Source: Micromussa lordhowensis (Eukaryota > Cnidaria > Anthozoa > Scleractinia > Lobophylliidae). Taken from it: a DNA stretch of 64,000 bases. Under the pieces are notes generated by a model. It ran no database searches. It was not told the origin of the DNA and worked only from the letters and a program-made list of their open reading frames with translations. The stretch covers positions 10,340,739-10,404,738 of the forward strand of contig OZ026596.1 of assembly GCA_964020085.1 (NCBI GenBank), in the 5' to 3' direction. How positions within the stretch are numbered: the first letter of the stretch is position 1; each line of letters begins with the position of its first letter. The position numbers and the translations under genes are program-made. Below are positions 23,601-37,736 of the stretch, piece after piece.

Positions 23601-26600
23601 CAAAGACTAAATAATTCCTTTGTTTTTCCTTTTGCAATATTAGATATTACAGGCAGCTGTATTGATAATAGTGGTAACCATGAGCTTGATTTCTACCTTA
23701 ACTGTAATTTTTCTTATAACCTGTACCATCAGGAGACCAAATATGTGCTTGTCAACCGAGAACCAAGAGAGAATATCTGGTTGTATCACTGCAAATGTGT
23801 TGACAGCATAAGGCGGACAAATTATTTACAGTCACTGTCATCAACTGTCGTAGGAGATAGTAAGTTCATCAAACATGTTGTTAGGAAAAAACCTTTCATA
23901 AGATTCCTCAATCCTGTTCAAGCTGCATTTTTTAATGTATGAACCTATCCATCACCAGCACATTAAGAGCATTCCATTATTAACACATCAGGCAACGGCT
24001 TGCATACTCTGTTCTCAGAAGTTGACTATTTACTGGTGTATGTTGCCTATGATTAGTCTCATAGTGTGCAAGTTGTATTGTGTTTTTCCTGGCATATAAC
24101 AGTTAATTAGTCTGCAGCCCAAGGTTTGAAATGTTTTGAATAGGGTCCCTGTGCTTTTGACCAACATCCTCCATTTCTGTTGTACATGTAAGCTACCTAA
24201 CGATTTGTATTTGTTTGTGAAATGCTTCTCACAGGGCTGACTGCAGCTACTGCTGTGTATGGCAAGTGCATCCATATCGAGGCCTTTGAAAAATTAATGG
24301 CAAGCTTTGACATGGAGAACAACTTCACCCCTTCACTTGCTCGAGGAACAACTTCTCATGATCATACCTACCAAGTACGATGAATGCAATATTTACTTAA
24401 TATGTACTTATGCAATGTACTATAGATAGACTTTGTATATTAGTTTATATGAGTTTATCTTAATGATTAATTGGTTGACATCAAAATGCATTGAAATTGT
24501 GTAGCATAATTTTCTAAATCAAATAGCTTGTGACCCCTTTTCAAAATAAACTAGTATACATGTATTACTTTTATGTGATCATGCTTCATGTAAGTGTTAT
24601 TGTATTCTTTGTTTAATCAGGAATACATTATATCATGTGAAAATTATCGCTTCAAATGTGATTTTTCATCATGTACTTACTGAGTTCATAGCTAAGTTCA
24701 CCTCTTCGTTAGCATTTCCACATGCAGTTAATTAATGATCTTCTATAATTTCTTCCCTTGTACTACGTTTCATCATTTGACATCCTCTTATCTTCTTAAT
24801 TTGCTATTTCAGGATGACCGGCATGAATTCTTGCCTTTAAATGGCAGTAATTTTACCATTTTTGTACATGGAAACGCACAACATGGTGTGGTTGGCCTAC
24901 AGGGTGCCCTGATCACTTGCTTTACCTGTGATCACCAGGTTCACTCATGTGAACATGTCACAAAAATTACTGAATCTGAGGAGGGAATGGAACACGAAAT
25001 GCCTGATTTCCTAGTGGATTTTTTTGCTGAGAGAAATTATCGGGAATCCACTCTAGTTTCAGCAAACACCTCTCGTAAAGAATGGAAACTAAGACCAGTA
25101 TCTTGGAATAAAATTCCATTTCAACTATCTGCGGCCCAGAAGAAAGTATTCTCCTCTTTGGATAATGTCTTACGGGAAAAAATGTCTTGTACTGATCTTG
25201 TTCTGCTTACCCCCAGCTTACCTCCATACTGCCCAAAGTGTTCATCTCATTGCATCAGTCAGCCAAGAAAAGCTTTGTGCTTTTTGAAAAAGCAAATGTT
25301 GCATTGTGAAGGTAATAAATTCATTGTATTTTCGTATTGAGAATTTTGCAAAAGTGCCTTTCACTCACCAATGATTGGGATACAAGTGTCTGATTACATC
25401 GACGGTTGTGCCATGGATGATGGAGGAAGGTTTAAATTACTGTAGCTCCTGATCTCAAAAAGTCAAATGCCTGTTCTGATTGATTAAGAGTCCAATTCTC
25501 GAATGAATTCACTAAAAAAATGATGCTCACAGAAGCGGCATGTTTGATGGCAGGTTGCCACTGGATATGATTGATTTTTTAACTTACTGGCTAGAACCAA
25601 ACAAACCCAGTTTGTTCAAGGTAGAAAGTGCCGATAGCCTTTTAGGCCAGGACTGGCACCTAAATTTATGAAAGTTGTTGTTTATTATCCTAGCTATCAT
25701 TATTTGCATTCATTTGCATTCATAATTGTAATCCATAATTTAAGATAATTTTGGGTCATAAATGTTCTTCCTATTATCCTTTTTTATAGTAACTCAGTAA
25801 TGGTTTGTGATATTCTTGTATGTTTTGTCCTAGTATTATATTATACTTGTGTTGAGGAAGCATGCGATGGAACCGTGGAGTTTGATGGTTTAGAGCTCAC
25901 ACTGTTGAACATGGGCTCCTACATTATTTCCTATGAGGTCTTGAGGGATTTCATGTTTCATTTTCTTAAGGGAAGGTACATGTAGTTATTATAATTTTAG
26001 TCTGTATCACAATTTGCAATGCAGATTAATTGCAGCTTCAAGTGTATAATTGCAAATTTCTTTCATGTCATACTTAAGATGACATTATGTTAACTTTACA
26101 TGTACTTTCAGTAATGACAACCACCTAAAGTGGGTACACAATGATATTAGAGCTGAGACTGAGATGTGATTCTTGAGTCATAAAGTAGATTTGGTCAATG
26201 GAAAAGTGTAAATAATGGGGACATATTAACTGAATACACCCAATTACAGTTAAACTGAGTAACGATGTACAGTACCCATGCAGATATTATTAAGTTTAGA
26301 CAAGTATACTAACCATCCAAGACTCATTTTATTACACTGCAATGTTCACAAATGAAAGAAATTTTTAAATTTAATGAGCCAAATAATCAGGCAAATGATA
26401 AACTGAAGGTTGTAAGGTGTTATGTCATCTTCCAATTTGAGCTAGAAACATGGTGATTGGGTTGTACACTTTAACCTCAGCAGTATCCGTAACAATGATA
26501 CAAAATTGGTACATGTATATGTATATATCTTTCAGGCATCTTTTAAATGCTCACTTGACATAAATTGTTTGTAGGTGCACATTGTTTACATACTATAGCG

Positions 26601-29600
26601 TCTGGCAAGAGATCATGGCTGATGCTAATATCTTGAATTTCAAGAGGTCGTTGTCGTACCACCACTGGAGATTTGCCTGGTATAGTTTCCTGGACCTTCT
26701 TGACATTGACTATGAACAAGGTTTTTGTTGTCCCATCTGTGGCAAAGATAATGGTCTGGACATTGTCATTTGCGATGCAACTGCACTCTCATTCAGGCAG
26801 GAGCTGTGTACATCTCTGAAGCCTAGCATGAATGACTCATCGATTATTAGTCGATCCACTCAACCACGAGGAGCAGGAAGATAAGTTGCTTTTAGTTCTT
26901 ATGTTTTCCTCTAGAATACTTTTTAATTAAATCCTATTTTGGTTTCTATGATGGTACAAGGAGAAGTATTTTACAATTGTATTCTACAATGTACATGTAG
27001 CAGTGAAAGCAGGTAATGGAAAGACCTTTTGATAACTAAAGGAAATTAGATCAGTTCACAATGATTATAAGTAATAAGGTGACATGACTGAATTTTTATT
27101 TAAATGCTAGTTTTATCCAACCTTAAGATACCAGCAGGCACAAATGTCATGTACCATACTTGAACTCATTTTAAATTTCCAGAAGGTTGTCTCAAAGCCC
27201 AATTTGAAATTACCGGTAATTTGAATTTCTCACAGGTTTATAGGATGATGTGGATTTGCTTTGTGATCTTATCTATAATTTTTTTTTTGACTATATACTA
27301 GACACCGTGATCGGATTTACCTTTCCGAAAAATGTATTCGAGAGATGGTGGATGAAGTGGGGCATGATGTCAGTGGAGTCTCAGAGACCACAATGGCTTC
27401 CTTGCACATTGAACTTCAGCGTTGTGCTCCTGCCTTGGATATGTTTCTGAGTTGGTGTATATCTTCCTATGGATCCGATGTGTCTTTTCCACCACCTATA
27501 TCTGCCCTCTTTATTGCATTGGGAAAATCTTCCCCTGTATGTGCACTTCTCCCTCAGTTGGACACTTTAGAGGAACTGTATCAGAAACTAATTAACAATG
27601 AACCAGTGAAACAGTCTCCTCATAACATGCTTCTCCTTCAACAAAGCTCTCCATTATTGTTTGACTTAATAAGTATCATAGAGGGAGATCAGATGCCAGA
27701 CGTCTTGTGCACCCTCATTAGTGATCTGTTGCATAAAGCAAAGGCACCTTTTGGTGTTAATTCCTTGGCAGATGGCGGGTCACAAAATACAAGCCAGGCT
27801 CATGATCTTGAATACTTCCCTGCATTGCCAGTTGTGAGAAGTCGTGGTGATTATTCCTTTGATGCCATCTCCCCAAACATTTGTACAAAAAGGAGTAGTA
27901 GACATCCATCACTTCTTCCTGGGATTTTCTTGCTACATTGTCAACATGGTAGGACAAAATTTACCTCATGTGAAATCTTTGTAGCAATTTTAGCCATGTT
28001 CCCAGTCAGAAATGCCAGTATTCATGTATTGGTGGACAGTTTTAGAATCTGAATTAATTCTAATGAGAAGAAAAATGTTTGTTAATAGACTCATGCATGT
28101 CTAAATATGCTTCTTTCTTGCGGTTATGGAATCGGTGAACAGTTCCAATCTGAGCAATAATCCCCTCAATACTATGTGTGGTAATGGTAGTCTGTCATGT
28201 GGTTTTATTTTCCAAACAATATTCTATGCATTTTTTGGTTACATGTTCTCGTGAACAATTTTTACCTTGTCTCCTTTCTCTTCTTTATTAGGTATAACAT
28301 ATGGATTCAATGTGATGCTTTGCAATGAATCTCCCAACATCCCATTTACCGTCTTTAGAACACGTTTCTCTAAAGGTATCCATCATTATTCTCATGAATT
28401 TGTGGCCTAAATGGTGTTTCGTATAAACTAGATAGTTTCCTTTTTTGTTTTGCATGGTGAAAATAAATCAGCTACATTGTTGTGCAAAGAGACTAAATAA
28501 TAGTAAATTTCATATTTTCAGCACCCTGCCTAATTGTGTACGACAATGCTTGCAATTTGCATTCTTATTCCCTCAATCGAGATCCCATTTTTTTCAAGAA
28601 CACTCAGTTCCTTGTGGATCGTTTGCACTGGCGTGATCACACAGGTAAACCATGTCTAAAGATAATTACCATATTTGATTTATTAGAATTTACATGAACA
28701 AAGCTCAAGATTCCTCAGCATTGTGTGTATCTGTTTCATCTGGACATCATAGATGGTGTCATCAAAGATGTGTAAATTCTATACAATTCCAGCTTCTCAA
28801 ACACTGGCTTAGAGATTGTGTAACTGAACTGAGCTGTTTCTGTTTTCTCTTGTTAGGTTGCTCTGAGGCATACAACCTCTCGCGTTTTCCTCAGTGGCAC
28901 AATTTGAACAGCCAGGCAGCCGAGCAAGCTAATTCATGCTTGCAGTACATAAAAGGATCATTATCTTACAAGAATCAGAAAAACTTTATGAGTCATTGTA
29001 AATTTTTCATCTGGTTTCGCAATTTGCAGCGTCGAAAGCAACTGGATTCTTAAAACATTTTGGGTAGAGGTATATTGCTGTCTTCTCTCTTGGTACTGCT
29101 AGAGAACATAAATCTGGTACCAGATGGCATCATTTGTTGCAATTAGTTATTTTAAAGACTCCTCATCTCAAACTTGAAAAGTCTGAATCGATGAATTAAT
29201 TGATCATTCACAAATTAATACTTTCCTGAACATCTCAAATCATTAAGATAATAATTATAATGATTGGTGCCATCAGTTCTGTAACAACAACAACAACAGC
29301 TAGCTTTATTTGTATGACCATAAATACAGAAAGTGTTGCAAAAGCTCTTGCAAACTGAAACTGTAAAGTTTTTCGTGAAAGAATAAGGTTATAATATAGC
29401 AATCAGTTTACATGGATTTGATTTGACATAGGACTATTGCGTAGATGAAGTGAATTATGCTAATTGAATGTTATTATCAATAACGATTTGTAAAAGTCAT
29501 AAGTTTGCTGATGGCTTGCAATGAAGATGATTGTTTAAAAGTCGGAATGATATGTTCTCTTTTTTATAAAATTCATCTCTTAGAATAGATTATTTTTTTT

Positions 29601-32600
29601 GCAATATATAAGAAAGTGAGATTCGTCTTCAATTTCATTATATTTGCAAATAGGACAGAGTCTGTTAACCCTTGGAATTTGATCATATCTACTACTTCCA
29701 ATCATTAGTTTGTGATTGCCTATCATAAATTGCAGTAGTTTGTTTCTTTTGCTTAGGTTGCTTGTTAGGCCTAAATACAAGGGCGGCGCACATTTGTTCC
29801 TAGAAGTGTTTATATTTTCTATTTTTTTATGTATATTGCCAGTATAAAATGTATTTTTGTTGCATTAGGCTAAAATAAACACTTGATCGTGTTCAGTCAT
29901 GGTGATTGTTGCCCTTTAGTCAGGGGATAAAGGAGAATGCATGCAATTTGATATTCCTTTATACAAAGGCCAAGAGTATGGTGCTGGGAGCTAAATTATT
30001 TCTTGGTTATCTCCATGTACATAATAACACTATTTGGCCGCAGTAAACAATGTGGTTCAAATAAAACAGTTTTGGGTGGTTACATTGATTAAGACAAAAA
30101 AAATCTAATAACACTGTTTGGCCGTAGGAAATGATGTGGTGGTAAAATAAAACAGTTTTGGGTGGTTACATTGATTAAGACACAAAAAGTCGTCTAATAA
30201 CACTGTTTAGCTGTAGTAAATAATGTGGTGGTTAAAATAAAACAGTTTTGGGTGGTTACATTGATTAAGACACAAAATCTCTTCTAATAACACTGTTTGG
30301 CAGCAGGAAATAATGTGGTGGTTAAAATAAAACAGTTTTGGGTGGTTACATTGATTAAGACAAAAAGTCGTCTAATAACACTGTTTGGCTGCAGGAAATA
30401 ATGTGGTGGTTAAAATAAAACAGTTTTGGGTGGTTACATTGATTAAGACACAAAAACTCTTCTAATAACACTGTTTGCCAGCAGGAAATAATGTGGTGGT
30501 TAAAATAAAACAGTTTTGGGTGGTTACATTGATTAAGACAAAAAGTCGTCTAATAACACTGTTTAGCTGCAGGAAATAATGTGGCGGTTAAAATAAAACA
30601 GTTTTGGGTGGTTACATTGATTAAGACACAAAAAGTCGTCTAATAACACTGTTTGGCAGCAGGAAATAATGTGGTGGTTAAAATGAAACAGTTTTGAGTG
30701 GTTACATTGATTAAGACACAAAAAGTCGTCTAATAACACTATTTGGCAGCAGGAAATAATGTGGTGGTTAAAATAAAACAGTTTTGGGTGGTTACATTGA
30801 TTAAGACACAAAAAGTCGTCTAATAACACTGTTTGGCAGCAGGAAATAATGTGGCGGTTAAAATAAAACAGTTTTGGGTGGTTACATTGATTAAGACACA
30901 AAAAGTCGTCTAATAACACTGTTTGGCAGGAAGAAATAATGTGGTGGTTAAAATAAAACAGTTTTGGGTGGTTACATTGATTAAGACACAAAAAGTTGTC
31001 TAATAACACTGTTTGGCAGCAGGAAATAATGTGGTGGTTAAAATAAAACAGTTTTGGGTGGTTACATTGATTAAGACACAAAAAGTTGTCTAATAACACT
31101 GTTTGGCAGCAGGAAATAATGTGGCGGTTAAAATAAAACAGTTTTGGGTGGTTACATTGATTAAGACACAAAAAGTCGTCTAATAACACTGTTTGGCAGC
31201 AGGAAATAATGTGGTGGTTAAAATAAAACAGTTTTGGGTGGTTACATTGAGTAAGACACAAAAAGTCGTCTAATAACACTGTTTGGCAGCAGGAAATAAT
31301 GTGGTGGTTAAAATAAAACAGTTTTGGGTGGTTACATTGATTAAGACACAAAAAGTCGTCTAATAACACTGTTTGGCAGCAGGAAATAATGTGGCGGTTA
31401 AAATAAAACAGTTTTGGGTGGTTACATTGATTAAGACACAAAAAGTCGTCTAATAACACTGTTTGGCAGCAAGAAATAATGTGGTGGTTAAAATAAAACA
31501 GTTTTGGGTGGTTACATTGATTAAGACACAAAAAGTCGTCTAATAACACTATTTGGCAGCAGGAAATAATGTGGTGGTTAAAATAAAACAGTTTTGGGTG
31601 GTTACATTGATTAAGACACAAAAAGTCGTCTAATAACACTGTTTGGCAGCAGGAAATAATGTGGCGGTTAAAATAAAACAGTTTTGGGTGGTTACGTTGA
31701 GTAAGACACAAAAAGTCGTCTAATAACACTGTTTGGCAGCAGGAAATAATGTGGCGGTTAAAATAAAACAGTTTTGGGTGGTTACATTGATTAAGACACA
31801 AAAAGTCGTCTAATAACACTGTTTGGCAGCAAGAAATAATGTGGTGGTTAAAATAAAACAGTTTTGGGTGGTTACATTGATTAAGACACAAAAAGTCGTC
31901 TAATAACACTATTTGGCAGCAGGAAATAATGTGGTGGTTAAAATAAAACAGTTTTGGGTGGTTACATTGATTAAGACACAAAAAGTCGTCTAATAAAACT
32001 GTTTGGCAGCAGGAAATAATGTGGCGGTTAAAATAAAACAGTTTTGGGTGGTTACATTGATTAAGACACAAAAAGTCGTCTAATAACACTATTTGGCAGC
32101 AGGAAATAATGTGGTGGTTAAAATAAAACAGTTTTGGGTGGTTACATTGATTAAGACACAAAAAGTCGTCTAATAACACTGTTTGGCAGCAGGAAATAAT
32201 GTGGTGGTTAAAATAAAACAGTTTTGGGTGGTTACATTGAGTAAGACACAAAAAGTCGTCTAATAACACTGTTTGGCAGCAGGAAATAATGTGGTGGTTA
32301 AAATAAAACAGTTTTGGGTGGTTACATTGAGTAAGACACAAAAAGTCGTCTAATAACACTGTTTGGCAGCAGGAAATAATGTGGCGGTTAAAATAAAACA
32401 GTTTTGGGTGGTTACATTGATTAAGACACAAAACGTCGTCTAATAACACTATTTGGCAGCAGGAAATAATGTGGTGGTTAAAATAAAACAGTTTTGGGTG
32501 GTTACATTGAGTAAGACACAAAAAGTCGTCTAATAACACTGTTTGGCAGCAGGAAATAATGTGGCGGTTAAAATAAAACAGTTTTGGGTGGTTACATTGA

Positions 32601-35600
32601 TTAAGACACAAAAAGTCGTCTAATAACACTATTTGGCAGCAGGAAATAATGTGGTGGTTAAAATAAAACAGTTTTGGGTGGTTACATTGAGTAAGACACA
32701 AAAAGTCGTCTAATAACACTGTCTGGCAGCAGGAAATAATGTGGCGGTTAAAATAAAACAGTTTTGGGTGGTTACATTGAGTAAGACACAAAAAGTCGTC
32801 TAATAACACTGTTTGGCAGCAGGAAATAATGTGGCGGTTAAAATAAAACAGTTTTGGGTGGTTACATTGATTAAGACACAAAAAGTCGTGTAATAACACT
32901 ATTTGGCAGCAGGAAATAATGTGGCGGTTAAAATAAAACAGTTTTGGGTGGTTACATTGATTAAGACACAAAAAGTCGTCTAATAACACTATTTGGCAGC
33001 AGGAAATAATGTGGCGGTTCAAATAAAACAGTTTTGGGTGGTTACATTGAGTAAGACACAAAAAGTCGTCTAATAACACTGTCTGGCAGCAGGAAATAAT
33101 GTGGCGGTTAAAATAAAACAGTTTTGGGTGGTTACATTGAGTAAGACACAAAAAGTCGTCTAATAACACTGTTTGGCAGCAGGAAATAATGTGGCGGTTA
33201 AAATAAAACAGTTTTGGGTGGTTACATTGATTAAGACACAAAAAGTCGTGTAATAACACTATTTGGCAGCAGGAAATAATGTGGCGGTTAAAATAAAACA
33301 GTTTTGGGTGGTTACATTGAGTAAGACACAAAAAGTCGTCTAATAACACTGTTTGGCAGCAGGAAATAATGTGGCGGTTAAAATAAAACAGTTTTGGGTG
33401 GTTACATTGATTAAGACACAAAAAGTCGTCTAATAACACTGTTTGGCAGCAGGAAATAATGTGGTGGTTAAAATAAAACAGTTTTGGGTGGTTACATTGA
33501 TTAAGACACAAAAAGTCGTGTAATAACACTATTTGGCAGCAGGAAATAATGTGGCGGTTAAAATAAAACAGTTTTGGGTGGTTACATTGAGTAAGACACA
33601 AAAAGTCGTCTAATAACACTGTTTGGCAGCAGGAAATAATGTGGCGGTTAAAATAAAACAGTTTTGGGTGGTTACATTGATTAAGACACAAAAAGTCGTC
33701 TAATAACACTGTTTGGCAGCAGGAAATAATGTGGTGGTTAAAATAAAACAGTTTTGGGTGGTTACATTGAGTAAGACACAAAAAGTCGTCTAATAACACT
33801 GTTTGGCAGCAGGAAATAATGTGGTGGTTAAAATAAAACAGTTTTGGGTGGTTACATTGATTAAGACACAAAAAGTCGTCTAATAACACTGTTTGGCAGC
33901 AGGAAATAATGTGGTGGTTAAAATAAAACAGTTTTGGGTGGTTACATTGAGTAAGACACAAAAAGTCGTCTAATAACACTATTTGGCAGCAGGAAATAAT
34001 GTGGCGGTTAAAATAAAACAGTTTTGGGTGGTTACATTGAGTAAGACACAAAAAGTCGTCTAATAACAGTGTTTGGCAGCAGGAAATAATGTGGCGGTTA
34101 AAATAAAACAGTTTTGGGTGGTTACATTGATTAAGACACAAAAAGTCGTCTAATAACACTGTTTGGCAGCAGGAAATAATGTGGTGGTTAAAATAAAACA
34201 GTTTTGGGTGGTTACATTGAGTAAGACACAAAAAGTCGTCTAATAACACTGTTTGGCAGCAGGAAATAATGTGGTGGTTAAAATAAAACAGTTTTGGGTG
34301 GTTACATTGAGTAAGACACAAAAAGTCGTCTAATAACACTGTTTGGCAGCAGGAAATAATGTGGTGGTTAAAAAAAAACAGTTTTGGGTGGTTACATTGA
34401 GTAAGACACAAAAAGTCGTCTAATAACACTATTTGGCAGCAGGAAATAATGTGGCGGTTAAAATAAAACAGTTTTGGGTGGTTACATTGAGTAAGACACA
34501 AAAAGTCGTCTAATAACACTGTTTGGCAGCAGGAAATAATGTGGCGGTTAAAATAAAACAGTTTTGGGTGGTTACATTGAGTAAGACACAAAAAGTCGTC
34601 TAATAACACTGTTTGGCAGCAGGAAATAATGTGGTGGTTAAAATAAAACAGTTTTGGGTGGTTACATTGAGTAAGACACAAAAAGTCGTCTAATAACACT
34701 GTTTGGCAGCAGGAAATAATGTGGCGGTTAAAATAAAACAGTTTTGGGTGGTTACATTGATTAAGACACAAAAAGTCGTCTAATAACACTGTTTGGCAGC
34801 AGGAAATAATGTGGCGGTTAAAATAAAACAGTTTTGGGTGGTTACATTGAGTAAGACACAAAAAGTCGTCTAATAACACTGTTTGGCAGCAGGAAATAAT
34901 GTGGCGGTTAAAATAAAACAGTTTTGGGTGGTTACATTGATTAAGACACAAAAAGTCGTCTAATAACACTGTTTGGCAGCAGGAAATAATGTGGTGGTTA
35001 AAATAAAACAGTTTTGGGTGGTTACATTGAGTAAGACACAAAAAGTCGTCTAATAACACTGTTTGGCAGCAGGAAATAATGTGGCGGTTAAAATAAAACA
35101 GTTTTGGGTGGTTACATTGATTAAGACACAAAAAGTCGTCTAATAACACTGTTTGGCAGCAGGAAATAATGTGGTGGTTAAAATGAAACAGTTTTGGGTG
35201 GTTACATTGATTAAGACACAAAAAGTCGTCTAATAACACTATTTGGCAGCAGGAAATAATGTGGTGGTTAAAATAAAACAGTTTTGGGTGGTTACATTGA
35301 TTAAGACACATAAAGTCGTCTAATAACACTGTTTGGCAGCAGGAAGTAATGTGGTGGTTAAAATAAAACAGTTTTGGGTGGTTACATTGATTAAGACACA
35401 AAAACTCTTCTAATAACACTATTTGGCCGCAAGAAATAATGTGGTGGTTAAAATAAAACAGTTTTGGGTGGTTACATTGATTAAGACACAAAAACTCTTC
35501 TAATAACACTATTTGGCCGCAAGAAATAATGTGGTGGTTAAAATAAAACAGTTTTGGGTGGTTACATTGATTAAGACACATAAAGTCGTCTAATAACACT

Positions 35601-37624
35601 GTTTGGCAGCAGGAAGTAATGTGGTGGTTAAAATAAAACAGTTTTGGGTGGTTACATTGATTAAGACACAAAAACTCTTCTAATAACACTATTTGGCCGC
35701 AAGAAATAATGTGGTGGTTAAAATAAAACAGTTTTGAGTGGTTACATTGATTAAGACACAAAAACTCTTCTAATAACACTATTTGGCCGCAGGAAATAAT
35801 GTGGTGGTTAAAATAAAACAGTTTTGGGTGGTTACACTGATTAAGACACAATAATAACACTGTTTGGCCACAGTAAATAATCTGGTGGTTGAAATAAAAC
35901 GAAATGACATAATAATTTTGGTTGCATCAGCTCAGAAACGGCGACGACGGAACATTAGTCAACACTGACAAGGAAGGGGAACGACGAATAATGAAGATAA
36001 CGCGACTGAGTTCCTTAGGGCAGTTGGAGTTCCAGAATAAAGATATACAGAAAATTGATTTACAGGAGATAGGAGAGAGAAAGTCGTTTCGCGATTGTGA
36101 TTGGATGAAGAAATTTTCGTATCGGTTAATACTGACAGGGTTCGTTCGGGTCCTAGAAAAAGGCTACTGGTCCTGGGAAGTTCTGGAAATCTGTTAAACT
36201 CAAGTAAAAAATATGAAATGTATGGAAGACAGCAAGGAGAATTAACATTCAGATCTTGGGAGTGAAAGGGTTAATATGAATTTTAGAGTCCTGGAAAATC
36301 AATCTCAGTCCTGGAAAAGTCCTGGAAATTTTTTTCTGGAAAAGAGTACGAACCCTGTATGGAATAAAACTATATTTAATCTGCCACTGTTGTATTTCAT
36401 TCTTGAAGTGGAGAAACATGTCAAAAGGCAACAAGAGTTGTTTTAGGTTCGTTATTGATTTTCACAGATTTCATTACAACGTTAATTAAAGCCACCATGT
36501 ACTATGACAATGGAGCAAAAGTCGTTGCAAGCAAGCAATTTTGTTTTGTAGGGAACTAAATAGTTCGACCTGCCGCAAAATTGTGCGAAGTACCACCTTT
36601 TGAATAAAGTTTCGATATAACGCGCGCACGGTTTGGTTGAAACAGCGTGCGTTATATCAGAGTACAGATGCACGGGAAGCTGAAGTTTAAATTTTTGCTT
36701 CTGCATTTTGAGTGAATAATGCGACCCAAATTACGCAGCGACTATGACTCAAACAACCCGTAAAAACCCGGGGAAACTCTTGCTGCGGGGATTAGAACGG
36801 GAATCTGTTACAGGGAATTATCATCAGAGACGCCAACAGCACTCAGAGCTTACGCCAAACAATAGTTTTTTAATCCAACAACATAGCCAAAGGATAACCC
36901 GAAAGTAACCAAAACAGCTTTAAATTTTAGCCGGCCGTACAGCAGAGTAACCGGCTGCTGTTCACCAAATTTGGATAGAATCTTCGCCATTTTGAATCAA
37001 TGACGTCAAAAGTGCAGCCCGGTTCAGATTATTGAACCGATGACTTCAAAATGACAAAAATATTTGTTACGAAGGCAAAATTACACCACAGATTGAAAAT
37101 AACCACAGAAAACACCATTAGAGCTGTGTCTGTTTATGACGAGGAGCTTTATTTTTCTTTAAAAAAATGGTAAAACACTTACATGGTGTGTAGTAACGCT
37201 CGTTCATTAAATAGCGATCTCCGGTCGTCTCAGAGAAGTGACCGCAACAATATCATGACAACGTTCAGCCGAGGCGTGGTAAAATGAAAGCTTGCGGTGA
37301 TATTCTCTCCTGTAATCGGAGTAGAACCAGTGGGAGCAGTTAAGACTTTCCAACTTTGATGCTAGATCGGGCAATCTTGCTGGAAGCCAACGTCATACGC
37401 AATACTCAGCTGAAGTGACCGTAAGCCAAGCTGGAGTACTAGAAATTATTAAAAACTGGATCATTGGATAATGAAATTCGAGAGTTTTCATTGGCTTAGC
37501 CATCATGGTATATGAGCCATTATACCATGATCTACAAAGATGGCGAGCGTATGCTTGATTTTTTGGGCCTTTTTGTTTTTATTGTAGCCTAGTTTTCTAT
37601 TTTTGGGAGGCGTTTTTAATAAAA

Positions 37625-37661
<37 letters not shown>

Positions 37662-37662
37662 T

Positions 37663-37736
<74 letters not shown>

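Noticed and set aside
23493..23643. N-terminal part of a 149-codon frame
   Set aside because: Only the part after the acceptor at 23643 continues the transposase; the rest is intron-like.
30563..35860. 1765-residue open frame on the minus strand
   Set aside because: It is a by-product of a 90-bp tandem repeat. Variants are mostly amino-acid changing, and there is no start or exon context.
30022..35900. Regular repeats resembling a CRISPR array
   Set aside because: Units are contiguous 90-bp tandem copies without unique spacers, and the sequence is animal nuclear DNA.
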